From Myxococcales bacterium UBA1660 (GTDB lineage: Bacteria; Myxococcota_A; Polyangia; Polyangiales; Houyiibacteriaceae), in assembly GCA_002320815.1 (NCBI GenBank), contig DCLA01000126.1, forward strand, positions 1-64,000: DNA of 64,000 nucleotides, written 5' to 3'. Shown here in pieces: positions 8,603-16,512 of this stretch (position 1 is the first letter of the stretch; every line of letters begins with the position of its first letter). A program made the translations under genes and the position numbers. A model generated the notes under the pieces. It was not told the DNA's origin, made no database searches, and was given only the letters and a program-made list of their open reading frames with translations.

Positions 8603-9223
8603 TCAGCGGACGGCGTAGCGGGGTCCCGGATCCCGCACCCGTCCGAAGAGGGGCGCCGCGGCCGCGATCACGAGCAGGCCGGCGCCCATCACCCACAGCC
8701 CGGCCAGGAGGTGCACCTCGATCTCCTGGCCGTAGGCCTCGGTGAGCTGGGTTGCTCCGCGGAAGACCCGGGAGACGGTGTAGCCGAGGCTGGAGCCGGC
8801 CAGGAGCGCGAGGAGCACCAGCGCCAGGCGGCTCCCGCGCATCTGGCGCAGGGTGCGGCGGCGGCCGAGGATCGAGAGCGTGGTCGCGGCCACCGCAGGC
8901 ACGATCCAGAGGTTGAGCGCGACGTTGCTGGCGGTGGCCATGCCCGACGCGCGGGACGAGGTTCCGTCGGCGAACACCGTTTCGACCAGCGGCAGGAAGA
9001 AGCCCGCCAGGACCGTCAGGGCGCCGACGAGCAGCGGGAGCCGGCCGTAGCGCATCACGTGCGCGGGGATGGGGTCGTCGTCCGCGGGCAGGTCACGGCC
9101 CCGGGCCGCGGCGAGCTTCTCGAAGGGGACGAGGGGCAGCTCGTGCTCCGGGCAGAGGGTCTCACCTTCGAAACACTCCTCGCAGAAGGGGCAGAAGAGA
9201 GGGGGCGACGTGTCCTCGGCCAT
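8603..9223 (-). CDS. Membrane protein with N-terminal zinc-ribbon-like motif
   Basis: 206 residues starting at the ATG at 9223 (MAEDTSPP). The N-terminus holds Cys/His spaced like a small metal-binding ribbon (CPFCEEC then CPEHELP). Four hydrophobic helices follow: LPLLVGALTVLAGFFLPLV, VALNLWIVPAVAATTLSIL, LALVLLALLAGSSLGY, and LLAGLWVMGAGLLVIAAAAPL. A cytoplasmic ribbon plus a helix bundle suggests a small membrane sensor or scaffold, but no function can be named. A TATGGT hexamer 8 nt before the start, and GGGAG between them, are possible promoter and RBS elements. It is divergent from the acetyltransferase gene. Confidence 0.8.
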   Translation of the reverse strand: MAEDTSPPLFCPFCEECFEGETLCPEHELPLVPFEKLAAARGRDLPADDDPIPAHVMRYGRLPLLVGALTVLAGFFLPLVETVFADGTSSRASGMATASNVALNLWIVPAVAATTLSILGRRRTLRQMRGSRLALVLLALLAGSSLGYTVSRVFRGATQLTEAYGQEIEVHLLAGLWVMGAGLLVIAAAAPLFGRVRDPGPRYAVR

Positions 9224-9231
9224 TCGCTCCC

Positions 9232-9322
9232 ACCATAGCAGGGGGCAACGCTCGTCGTCCGGCCGAGCCCTTTCGCCCCACCGCGATCCCGGTCCGACGA
9301 GCGGCGCCGAGTGGTGTATGCT
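9232..9322. promoter_or_regulatory. Divergent promoter region with two -10-like hexamers close to the start codons
   Basis: On the minus strand TATGGT (9237-9232) lies 8 nt before the ATG at 9223. On the plus strand TATGCT (9317-9322) lies 7 nt before the ATG at 9330. If these are -10 elements, both transcripts would begin at or next to the start codon. No good -35 match is visible for either. Confidence 0.4.
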
Positions 9323-9329
9323 GGGCGCC

Positions 9330-9797
9330 ATGTCGGGCGAAGGCGAGCTGCGCATCCGTGGCATCACCAAGGAGGACTACGACTATGTGGTCTCCGTGCT
9401 CGACCGCTGGTGGGGGGGACCCGCCGGTCAGCGCGCGCATCCGATGTTCTTCTACGAGCTCGGGACGGACGCCCTGGTCGCCGAAGAGGACGGCAAGGTC
9501 GTCGGCTTCCTGCTCGGCTTCGTCGCGTCCCAGGCGGAGGCCATCGGGTACGTGCACCTGGTCGGCATCGATCCCCACCACCGCCGGCGCGGCGTCGGAC
9601 AGCGGCTCTACGAGCGATTCGAGGCCCGCTGCCGCAAGGCCGGCGTGCGGCGGCTGAAGGCCATCGCCGCCGTCGGCAACGACGGGTCGGTGGCGTTCCA
9701 CGAGGCCCTCGGTTTCCTCGCCGAGGAGGTGTCCGACTACGCCGGGCCCGGTCGTTCGCGGATGGTCTTCACCCGTGACCTCACCGGCACGCACTGA
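9330..9797 (+). CDS. GNAT family N-acetyltransferase
   Basis: 155 residues with a GNAT fold. The N-terminal LRIRGITKEDYDYVVSVL gives strand 1 and helix 1. Acetyl-CoA pyrophosphate-binding motif A reads VGIDPHHRRRGVGQRLYERF, and motif B is visible in VAFHEALGFL. The substrate cannot be told from sequence. ATG 9330 is preferred. ATG 9318 is also in frame but lies within the -10-like TATGCT. The last 23 bases overlap the start of the hybrid kinase gene (GTG at 9775), so the two may be co-expressed. Confidence 0.9.
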   Translation: MSGEGELRIRGITKEDYDYVVSVLDRWWGGPAGQRAHPMFFYELGTDALVAEEDGKVVGFLLGFVASQAEAIGYVHLVGIDPHHRRRGVGQRLYERFEARCRKAGVRRLKAIAAVGNDGSVAFHEALGFLAEEVSDYAGPGRSRMVFTRDLTGTH

Positions 9798-12700
9798 GCT
9801 CTTCGCGGGGCCCGGGGATCACCGGGCCCGATGCCGCGCCTTCGACTGGACCTCCGTCGGGCTCGGCGAGCCCGCGAGCTGGCCGGCCGCGCTCCGGACG
9901 TCCGTGGCCTTGTGCATGGACATGGTCACTCCGGCGGCGGTGTGGGTCGGACCCGAGCGGCGGCTGGTCTACAACGAGGCCTACGCCGCAAGGCTCGAGT
10001 GGCGGGAGGCGGGCGCGCTGGGACGGCCCGGCGCCGAGGTGTGGGAAGACATATGGGAGTGGGTCCGCGAGGACGTGGAGGCCGCCTTCGCCGGTGAATC
10101 GCGCCACCACGCCGACGCGCGGGTCCAGCTGGCCCGGCCCGGGGGCGCCGCCGAGACCGGGTGGTTCACCTACTCCTTCACGCCCCTCCGGGGCGACGAC
10201 GGCACGGTGTTCGGCGCCTTCAACGGGTTCCACGAGACCACCGAACGCATCCGCGCGGTGCAGACCAGCGCGGGCCTGCTGCAGCTCGCCCTCGCGAGCG
10301 CCGGGGTGGGCACCTGGGTTCTGGACGTGGCCAGCGGACGGGTCGACCGCTCGGCCATTCACGACCGGATCTACGGGTACGCCGAGCGGATTCCCGACTG
10401 GGACCTCGAGCGCTTCCGGGAGCACGTGCTCCCCGAGGACCGCGCGCGGGTCGACCAGGGGATGGAGGACTCGCTGCGGACCGGCGAGGTCGGCCTGGAG
10501 TTCCGCATCCGGCGCGTCGATGGATCCGTGCGGTGGGTGCGCATCGCCGGGGAGGTGGAGCGGGACGGCGACGAGGAGCGACGCATGCTGGGGATCGTCG
10601 AAGACGTCACCGAGCGGAAGCTCGACGACGAGCGGCGGGCCTACCTCCTGGCCCTCAACGACGCGATCCGGGGCATGGCCCATCCCACCGGGGTGCTCAT
10701 GGCCTCCGCCGCGCTCCTGGGGCGGCATCTCCATGCCAGCCGCTGTCACTACGTGGAGGTCCACCAGGAAGAGGGCTGGGCGACCATCGAAGCGGAGTGG
10801 CTCCGGGGCGACGTCCCGTCTGCTCGCGGGCGCTATGTCCTCGCCGACTTCGCCGGGTCCATCGAGCGCCTCCGGCGCCGCGACGAGGCGGTGGTGGTCG
10901 TCGACTCGGTGCGCACCCGGGAGACCCTCGACGCCAAGGAGCGGGAGGCGCTGACCCGCAACGGGATCGAGTCGCTCATCGTGGTGCCCCTCGCCCGCGG
11001 CTCGAGCATCGTGGCCCTGCTGATGATCGCCGACGACTCGCCGCGCGAGTGGAGCGCTCTGGCGCCCGCGCTGGCGCGGCAGACGGCCGAGCGCACCTGG
11101 AGCGAGATGGAGCGCGTCCGCGCGGAGAGCAACGCCCGCGAAGGGGAGCAGCGCTTGCGCTCGGTGTTGGACACCACCCTGGACGCCATCTATCGGGTGA
11201 ACCTGCAGACCGGGCGCTTCGAGTACTTCAGCCCGGCGTTCGAGAGCGTGGTGGGCCTGCCGCCGGAGCGGCTCCTCGAAGGCGCCGCCGCCGAGGCGGT
11301 GGAGTTGGTGCACTCGGAGGACCGCGAGCGGGTCGCCGAGGGGCTCTCGCACCTCCACGCCAACGGGTCGGTCCGGCTCGAGTACCGGGCGCTCGGCACC
11401 GACGGGGGCTACCGCTGGCTCTCCAACCACCTCGCGCTCACCAGCGATGGAGAAGGCCGCCCCCTCTACCGCGACGGCACCGTCCGCGACATCACCCTGC
11501 AGAAGCTCGCGGAAGAGGCGCTCCGGGCCAGCGAGCTCCGCTACCGGAGCCTCTACGAGAACATCGACGAGGGCTTCGCGATCGTCGACATGATCTTCGA
11601 GGGGGACCGAGCGGTCGACTACCGCTTCGTGGACGTGAACCCGGCCTTCGAGCGGCACACCGGGATCGTGGACCCGGTGGGCCGTCGGGCCCGGGAGCTC
11701 GCGCCCGGGCTCGAGGACCACTGGTTCTCGACCTACGGCGAGGTGGCGAAGACCGGCCGGGCGATCCGCTTCCAGGCGCCGGCGGAGTCTCTCCACCGGA
11801 TTTACGACGTCTACGCCTTCCGGCTCGACGAGGACGACGGGCACCGAGTGGCCGCGATCTTCCAGGACATCTCGGAGCGCATCCACGTGGAGGAGCAGCT
11901 CCGGGAGTCGGACCGGCGCAAGGACGAGTACCTGGCGATGTTGGGCCACGAGCTGCGCAATCCCCTCGGCGCCATCCGCTACGCGACTCAGCTCCTCCAG
12001 CAGATGGGCGCCCCGGACGCGACCACGGGCCGGATCCACGAGGTGCTCCATCGGCAGGCCGGACACATGAGCCGGATCATCGATGGGCTCCTGGACGTCT
12101 CGCGGATCGCGCAGGGGAAGCTGCGCATCGAGCCCAACGTCTTCGATCTGCGGCAGGTCGTCGGCTGGGTGGTGGCAGGAAAGCAGCTCGGGCTGGTGAG
12201 CAAGGTGACCCTCGACGAGGTGCTCCCCGAGCGGCCCGTGTGGGTCCACGCCGACGAGTCCCGCATCGCTCAGGTCCTCGACAACCTCTTGGCGAACGCC
12301 ATCAAGTTCACCCCCGAGGGCGAGGTCCGGGTGGGCCTGCGGCAGCAGGGCGGCCAGGCCGTCCTCGAGGTCGTGGACACCGGCGTGGGGATCCGCGCCG
12401 AGATGCTCGAGCACATCTTCGAGCCCTTCCACCAGGAGGCGCAGGACATCGCCCGCTCCAACGGCGGGCTCGGGTTGGGTCTGGCCTTCGCCAAGGGCCT
12501 GGTCGAGATGCACGAGGGGTCCATCGAGGCGCGCAGCGCCGGGCGCGGTCGGGGCACCGAGATCGAGGTCCGGCTCCCTCTGGCGCCGTCGCCAGCGGTC
12601 GACTCGGACCTGCCCCCCTCGACCGTGGCGCGCAGCATCTTGCTGGTGGAGGACCACCCCGACGCGGCGGCGATGTTACGGGAGCTGCTGGAGTCGGTCG

Positions 12701-12999
12701 GGCATCGGGTCACGGTGGTCGAGCGGGCGGCCGACGCCTTGGAGCTCCTGGCCCGTTCGGTGCCGGACCTGGTGCTCTGTGACCTGGGGCTGCCCGCGAT
12801 GAGCGGGTTCGAGTTCGCGCGAACGTGGCGCTCCGGCGAGCGGGGGGGGCGCCTGCCCTTGGTGGCCATCACCGGCTACTCCCAGCGCGAGGATCGCGAG
12901 GAGAGCCGCGCCGCGGGGTTCGACGCCCACGTGGTGAAGCCGGTGTCGCTCGGGTCCCTCCTGCGCGTGATCGACGAAGTCAGCCCGGCGCCGAGCTGA
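9775..12999 (+). CDS. Hybrid sensor histidine kinase (PAS-PAS-GAF-PAS-PAS-HisKA-HATPase-REC)
   Basis: 1074 residues with no membrane helices, so a cytoplasmic sensor. Residues ~20-155 form a PAS-like domain of the type found at the start of blue-light/redox hybrid kinases. PAS_3 follows at ~160-285 (ends IVEDVTERKL), then GAF at ~290-450, PAS at ~460-580 and PAS at ~590-705. The phosphoacceptor is H725 in LGHELRNPLG, the N-box Asn is N841 in NLLANAIKF, and DTGVGI and GLGLGLAFAKGLV form the ATP lid. The C-terminal receiver has the phospho-acceptor D1003 in LCDLGLPAMSG. No output domain or neighbouring regulator is seen. The GTG start overlaps the GNAT gene. Confidence 0.95.
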   Translation: MTSPARTELFAGPGDHRARCRAFDWTSVGLGEPASWPAALRTSVALCMDMVTPAAVWVGPERRLVYNEAYAARLEWREAGALGRPGAEVWEDIWEWVREDVEAAFAGESRHHADARVQLARPGGAAETGWFTYSFTPLRGDDGTVFGAFNGFHETTERIRAVQTSAGLLQLALASAGVGTWVLDVASGRVDRSAIHDRIYGYAERIPDWDLERFREHVLPEDRARVDQGMEDSLRTGEVGLEFRIRRVDGSVRWVRIAGEVERDGDEERRMLGIVEDVTERKLDDERRAYLLALNDAIRGMAHPTGVLMASAALLGRHLHASRCHYVEVHQEEGWATIEAEWLRGDVPSARGRYVLADFAGSIERLRRRDEAVVVVDSVRTRETLDAKEREALTRNGIESLIVVPLARGSSIVALLMIADDSPREWSALAPALARQTAERTWSEMERVRAESNAREGEQRLRSVLDTTLDAIYRVNLQTGRFEYFSPAFESVVGLPPERLLEGAAAEAVELVHSEDRERVAEGLSHLHANGSVRLEYRALGTDGGYRWLSNHLALTSDGEGRPLYRDGTVRDITLQKLAEEALRASELRYRSLYENIDEGFAIVDMIFEGDRAVDYRFVDVNPAFERHTGIVDPVGRRARELAPGLEDHWFSTYGEVAKTGRAIRFQAPAESLHRIYDVYAFRLDEDDGHRVAAIFQDISERIHVEEQLRESDRRKDEYLAMLGHELRNPLGAIRYATQLLQQMGAPDATTGRIHEVLHRQAGHMSRIIDGLLDVSRIAQGKLRIEPNVFDLRQVVGWVVAGKQLGLVSKVTLDEVLPERPVWVHADESRIAQVLDNLLANAIKFTPEGEVRVGLRQQGGQAVLEVVDTGVGIRAEMLEHIFEPFHQEAQDIARSNGGLGLGLAFAKGLVEMHEGSIEARSAGRGRGTEIEVRLPLAPSPAVDSDLPPSTVARSILLVEDHPDAAAMLRELLESVGHRVTVVERAADALELLARSVPDLVLCDLGLPAMSGFEFARTWRSGERGGRLPLVAITGYSQREDREESRAAGFDAHVVKPVSLGSLLRVIDEVSPAPS

Positions 13000-13226
13000 G
13001 CCGCGCGCGTTCCCTGCATGCGTTCGACCCGGACCGCGGGCCCCGAATTGACCCGGATTGACGCGCGTCGGGGGCTGCGACCTCGCATCCTCGGCGGGTG
13101 GCGATGGGTGCAATGTGGACGCCTCGGGCGGACTTCCGGGATGGCTGGGCGCGGACTCGAGGCCGCAAACCCGGGGGCGAGCGGGCCCGCGAGGACGGCA
13201 TCGTTCTTGCGGATGCACCGACCCCC

Positions 13227-14021
13227 GTGCGCGCCTACGTCCTCGCTTCGCTCGTCTCGACCCTCCTGCTCGCCTGCCAGGGAGCGCCGAGCGCGGCCGA
13301 GCCGGAACGGGCCGCGACGGAGTCGTTCGAGGCCGACTTCGACGAAGAGGCGCGCCTCGTGGGGGCGCCGCCTGGCGAGGGTTCCTCGGAGGTCACCCTC
13401 GAGGGCGGAATTCGCGCGCGGCTCACGCCAGCCCCGGTGAACGCCGACCCGGATCGCGCGCTGGAGCTCCTCGATCCGGTCGCCGACCTGCCGGCGGGCA
13501 CCGAGGTCCTCGAGGTCCGGTCGACCGGCGCCGGCTGGCTGGTCCTCCGTCCCGACCACGGGCTCTGGCTCCACGGAGATGGCCCGCCGCGCCAGCTCGA
13601 CGAGGGGGTCTACTCCCCGATGGCCCTGCGGGAGCCGTGGGTCGCCTATGCGCGGGGAGCGGCGCCGGAGCTCGAGGTCGGCGCTATCGACCTCCGCGCT
13701 ATCGACCTCCGCGCTGTCGACCTCCGCGACGCGCCGGCGCCGGTGCTGACGGCCGGCTACGCCCCGGTGTGGAACCCGGCCCTGGGGCCGCACGGCGAGG
13801 TGGTCTTCGTGTCCGGACGAGCGGGCGTGCCCGCGCTCTACCGCGTCGCGCCCGGCGGGGCCCCGGAGCGTCTGATGGACGAGGGTCGGTTCCCGAGTTG
13901 GATCGAGGCCCCGACCTACGACGGGCAGGTGCTGCGCTTCCGCGAGGAGAGCGGCGCGACCGCGGAACTCCAGGTCCGGCCGGCCGCCCTGGCGCCGGAG
14001 CCGGCGGGGGCGCTCCGATGA
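13227..14021 (+). CDS. Lipoprotein with WD40-like beta-propeller repeats
   Basis: 264 residues from a GTG at 13227 (VRAYVLASLVSTLLLAC), giving a short signal peptide with lipobox LLAC and lipidated Cys. PD40/TolB-like propeller blades are visible, for example GEVVFVSGRAGVPALYRV and PWVAYARG. A 15-bp DNA repeat at ~13680-13725 encodes IDLRAIDLRAVDLR. The frame is open further upstream, but the signal sequence fixes the start. The stop overlaps the ATG of the M23 peptidase gene by 4 nt, implying coupled synthesis. It is probably an outer-membrane-anchored, periplasmic or surface partner of that peptidase (inference). Confidence 0.8.
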   Translation: MRAYVLASLVSTLLLACQGAPSAAEPERAATESFEADFDEEARLVGAPPGEGSSEVTLEGGIRARLTPAPVNADPDRALELLDPVADLPAGTEVLEVRSTGAGWLVLRPDHGLWLHGDGPPRQLDEGVYSPMALREPWVAYARGAAPELEVGAIDLRAIDLRAVDLRDAPAPVLTAGYAPVWNPALGPHGEVVFVSGRAGVPALYRVAPGGAPERLMDEGRFPSWIEAPTYDGQVLRFREESGATAELQVRPAALAPEPAGALR

Positions 14022-16339
14022 GGTCTCGAGTCCTGGTCGGTCTGGCGACCTTCGTGTCCTTTGGGGCCTGCGTGCCCTTTGCGTCCTGCGTGCCCTTTGC
14101 GTCCTTCGCGTCCGCCCAGGTCCGGCACAGTCGGCCCTACGAGGGGGGGCACATCCTCGGCTTCGGCTTCGACAACAACGGCGGCGCGCCCGGTTGCGTC
14201 GACTACGCCTGCGGCGGCGCCTGCTACCCGGGCCACACCGGCGAGGACTTCTGGACCCCCTTCGGGACGAACATCCTCGCGGGTCAGACCGGCACCGTCG
14301 TCCGCACCTACAACGGCTGCAGCAACTACGGCTACCGCAACAACCCCTGCGGCGGGTACTGCGGCAACCACGTCTATATCCGCCACGCCGACGGGACCTA
14401 CAGCCGCTACTGCCACATGCAGCTCAACTCCATCGTGGTCCGCACCGGCCAGCGGGTGAGCTGCGGGCAGCGGCTGGGTCGTAGCGCCTCCAGTGGCAGC
14501 AGCACCGGCCCCCACCTGCACTTCGCCTACGAGACCTCGGGCGCGGTACGTCAGACGGCCTTCGCGGGCCGCTGCGGACGAGCGTCGACCCGCTGGGTCC
14601 AGCAGCGCGGCTACCGCGAGGCGCCCGGGGTCTCCTGCGGCGAGTGCACCGACGGGCAGACCCGGGGGTGCGGCACCGCGACCGGCCGCTGCGAGCGGGG
14701 CACCCAGCGCTGCTCGGGCGGGACCTGGGGCTCCTGCAACGGCTCGGTCGGCCCGCGCACCGAGCGTTGTGACGGGGTGGACGACGACTGCGACGGGAGC
14801 ACCGACGAGGCCCTGCGGCGGCGCTGCGGGAGCGACGTCGGCGAGTGTGTCTCGGGCACCGAGGTCTGCTCCGCCGCGAGCTGGAGCGAGTGCCGCGGCG
14901 CAGTCTCGGCGGTGCCCGAGCTGTGCAACGATCGCGACGACGACTGCGACGGCGCCGTCGACGAGGAGGACGTCTGCGAGATCGAGGAGCTCGTCCTGCA
15001 GTCTCCGTGGGGATCCCTCTCCGACGTCGATGGCGATGGCCGGGCCGACGTCTGCGCCCTCGGCGACGGCGGCGAGCTGGAGTGCCACCTCGCGTCCGGG
15101 CACGGGTTCGAGCGCTCCATCCGCGGGCCCACCGTGGCGCCCGGGTTCGACGACCCGTCGCGCTACTCCACGCTTCGCCTCGGGGACCTCGACGGCGACG
15201 GTCGCTCCGACGCCTGCGTGCGCGAGCCCGATGGGCTCCGCTGCTGGCTGGCCGACGGATCGGGCTTCGACCAGGTGATCCGCGGCCCCGCCGCGGCCGA
15301 CGCTTCGGGCTTCGACCACGCCTCGCGCTACACCACGCTCCGCCTGGCGGACATCGACGGCGACGGCCGCGACGACCTCTGCGCGCGCTGGTCCGACGGC
15401 TTCCGCTGCCACCGATCGACCGGCAGTGGCTTCGAGGAGGCCGCGACCCTCGACGCCCTCTCGGACGCAGCCGGGTTCGACGCGGTCGAGCACTACGGCT
15501 CCCTCCGGGTCGGCGACATCGACGGCGACCGCCGCATGGACGTCTGTGCGCGGGACGCCGACGGAGTGGTCTGCTGGCTCGGCACTCGACGGGGCTTCGG
15601 CGACGCGGTCCGAGGACCCCGCTGGAGCGACGCCGCGGGCTTCGCCGACGTGGCCTACTGGAGCACCATCCGGTTGGCCGACGTGAACGGCGATGGTCGC
15701 GACGACCTCTGCGCGAGGACTCCGACCGGCTTCGTGTGTCATCCGGGCGCCGCCCGCGGGTTCGGCGACGCCATCCCCGGTCCCCGACTGGCCGCCGCGG
15801 ACGGGTGGGACGAGCCCAGCCACTTCGGTACCTTGCGGCTCGGAGACATCGACGGCGACGGAACCGCCGACCTCTGTGCCCGCGGTCGCGGCGGGGTGCT
15901 CTGCTGGCTCTTCTCGGGCCGCGGCTTCGACCAAGTGGTCGAGGGGCCCGCGCTCTCCGATGACGGCGGATGGACCGAGCCCTCGTGGTTCCGGACCCTC
16001 CGGCTCGCGGACGTCGACGGGGACGGCCGCGCCGATCTCTGCGCGCGCGATGCCGGCGGTCTCCGCTGCTGGCCGTCCGAGGGGCGCGAGTTCCCCATCG
16101 AGATCCCCGGCCCGGCGTGGGCTGCGGGGTGGGACGTGCCCCAGCGATTCGGGAGCATCCGGCTCGGCGGCGTGGGTACGCCGGCGGTCGACCCCGTGGT
16201 CCCCGAGCCGGTGGCCGATGCCATGGACGGGGGGTGCTCCTGTTCCTCTCCCGGCGCCCCGCCGCCCCGCGGCGTGCTCCCGCTCTTGCTCCTGCTGTTG
16301 GCGCTGATGACTGGGGTCCGCCCCTGGCGCCGCCGTTGA
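14018..16339 (+). CDS. Surface M23 peptidase with MopE-like motifs, FG-GAP repeats and MYXO-CTERM-like tail
   Basis: 773 residues. A signal peptide (with a Cys at SFGAC that might be a lipobox) leads into an M23/LytM domain: zinc ligands H73 and D77 in GHTGEDFW and the HLH at 166-168 in STGPHLHF. Next are two Cys/Asp motifs typical of myxobacterial MopE-like proteins (CDGVDDDCDG and CNDRDDDCDG). Seven FG-GAP/VCBS-type calcium-binding repeats follow (for example ADIDGDGRDDLCAR). The C-terminus GGCSCSSPGAPPP, hydrophobic helix and RPWRRR match a MYXO-CTERM sorting signal. It likely cleaves peptidoglycan cross-links or other cell-wall peptides at the surface. Its ATG overlaps the stop of the preceding lipoprotein gene. 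Confidence 0.92.
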   Translation: MRSRVLVGLATFVSFGACVPFASCVPFASFASAQVRHSRPYEGGHILGFGFDNNGGAPGCVDYACGGACYPGHTGEDFWTPFGTNILAGQTGTVVRTYNGCSNYGYRNNPCGGYCGNHVYIRHADGTYSRYCHMQLNSIVVRTGQRVSCGQRLGRSASSGSSTGPHLHFAYETSGAVRQTAFAGRCGRASTRWVQQRGYREAPGVSCGECTDGQTRGCGTATGRCERGTQRCSGGTWGSCNGSVGPRTERCDGVDDDCDGSTDEALRRRCGSDVGECVSGTEVCSAASWSECRGAVSAVPELCNDRDDDCDGAVDEEDVCEIEELVLQSPWGSLSDVDGDGRADVCALGDGGELECHLASGHGFERSIRGPTVAPGFDDPSRYSTLRLGDLDGDGRSDACVREPDGLRCWLADGSGFDQVIRGPAAADASGFDHASRYTTLRLADIDGDGRDDLCARWSDGFRCHRSTGSGFEEAATLDALSDAAGFDAVEHYGSLRVGDIDGDRRMDVCARDADGVVCWLGTRRGFGDAVRGPRWSDAAGFADVAYWSTIRLADVNGDGRDDLCARTPTGFVCHPGAARGFGDAIPGPRLAAADGWDEPSHFGTLRLGDIDGDGTADLCARGRGGVLCWLFSGRGFDQVVEGPALSDDGGWTEPSWFRTLRLADVDGDGRADLCARDAGGLRCWPSEGREFPIEIPGPAWAAGWDVPQRFGSIRLGGVGTPAVDPVVPEPVADAMDGGCSCSSPGAPPPRGVLPLLLLLLALMTGVRPWRRR

Positions 16340-16357
16340 CCGGATGCTGGACGCGGT

Positions 16358-16380
16358 CGGGCGCGGTGTCGCTGCGCCCG
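16358..16380 (+). terminator. Possible terminator hairpin after the M23/FG-GAP gene
   Basis: CGGGCGC (16358-16364) pairs with GCGCCCG (16374-16380) across a 9-nt loop, 19 nt past the stop codon. There is no T-tract, so the call is tentative. Confidence 0.3.
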
Positions 16381-16512
16381 CCGCGGACTGCCGAACGCAA
16401 AGGACCTCCCCGGCGGGCCCGAACGCCGGCACCCTTCTTGCTGACTGAGTGTGAGCCAAGTTCGCTTTCCGTTCCCGGGTCCCGGCTGACCCTTCCTCTC
16501 GCCCCCCCATCG

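Noticed and set aside
13018..13090. TTGAC-type sequences before the propeller lipoprotein as a promoter
   Set aside because: Two TTGAC-like sites are seen, but no -10 at a suitable distance could be found.
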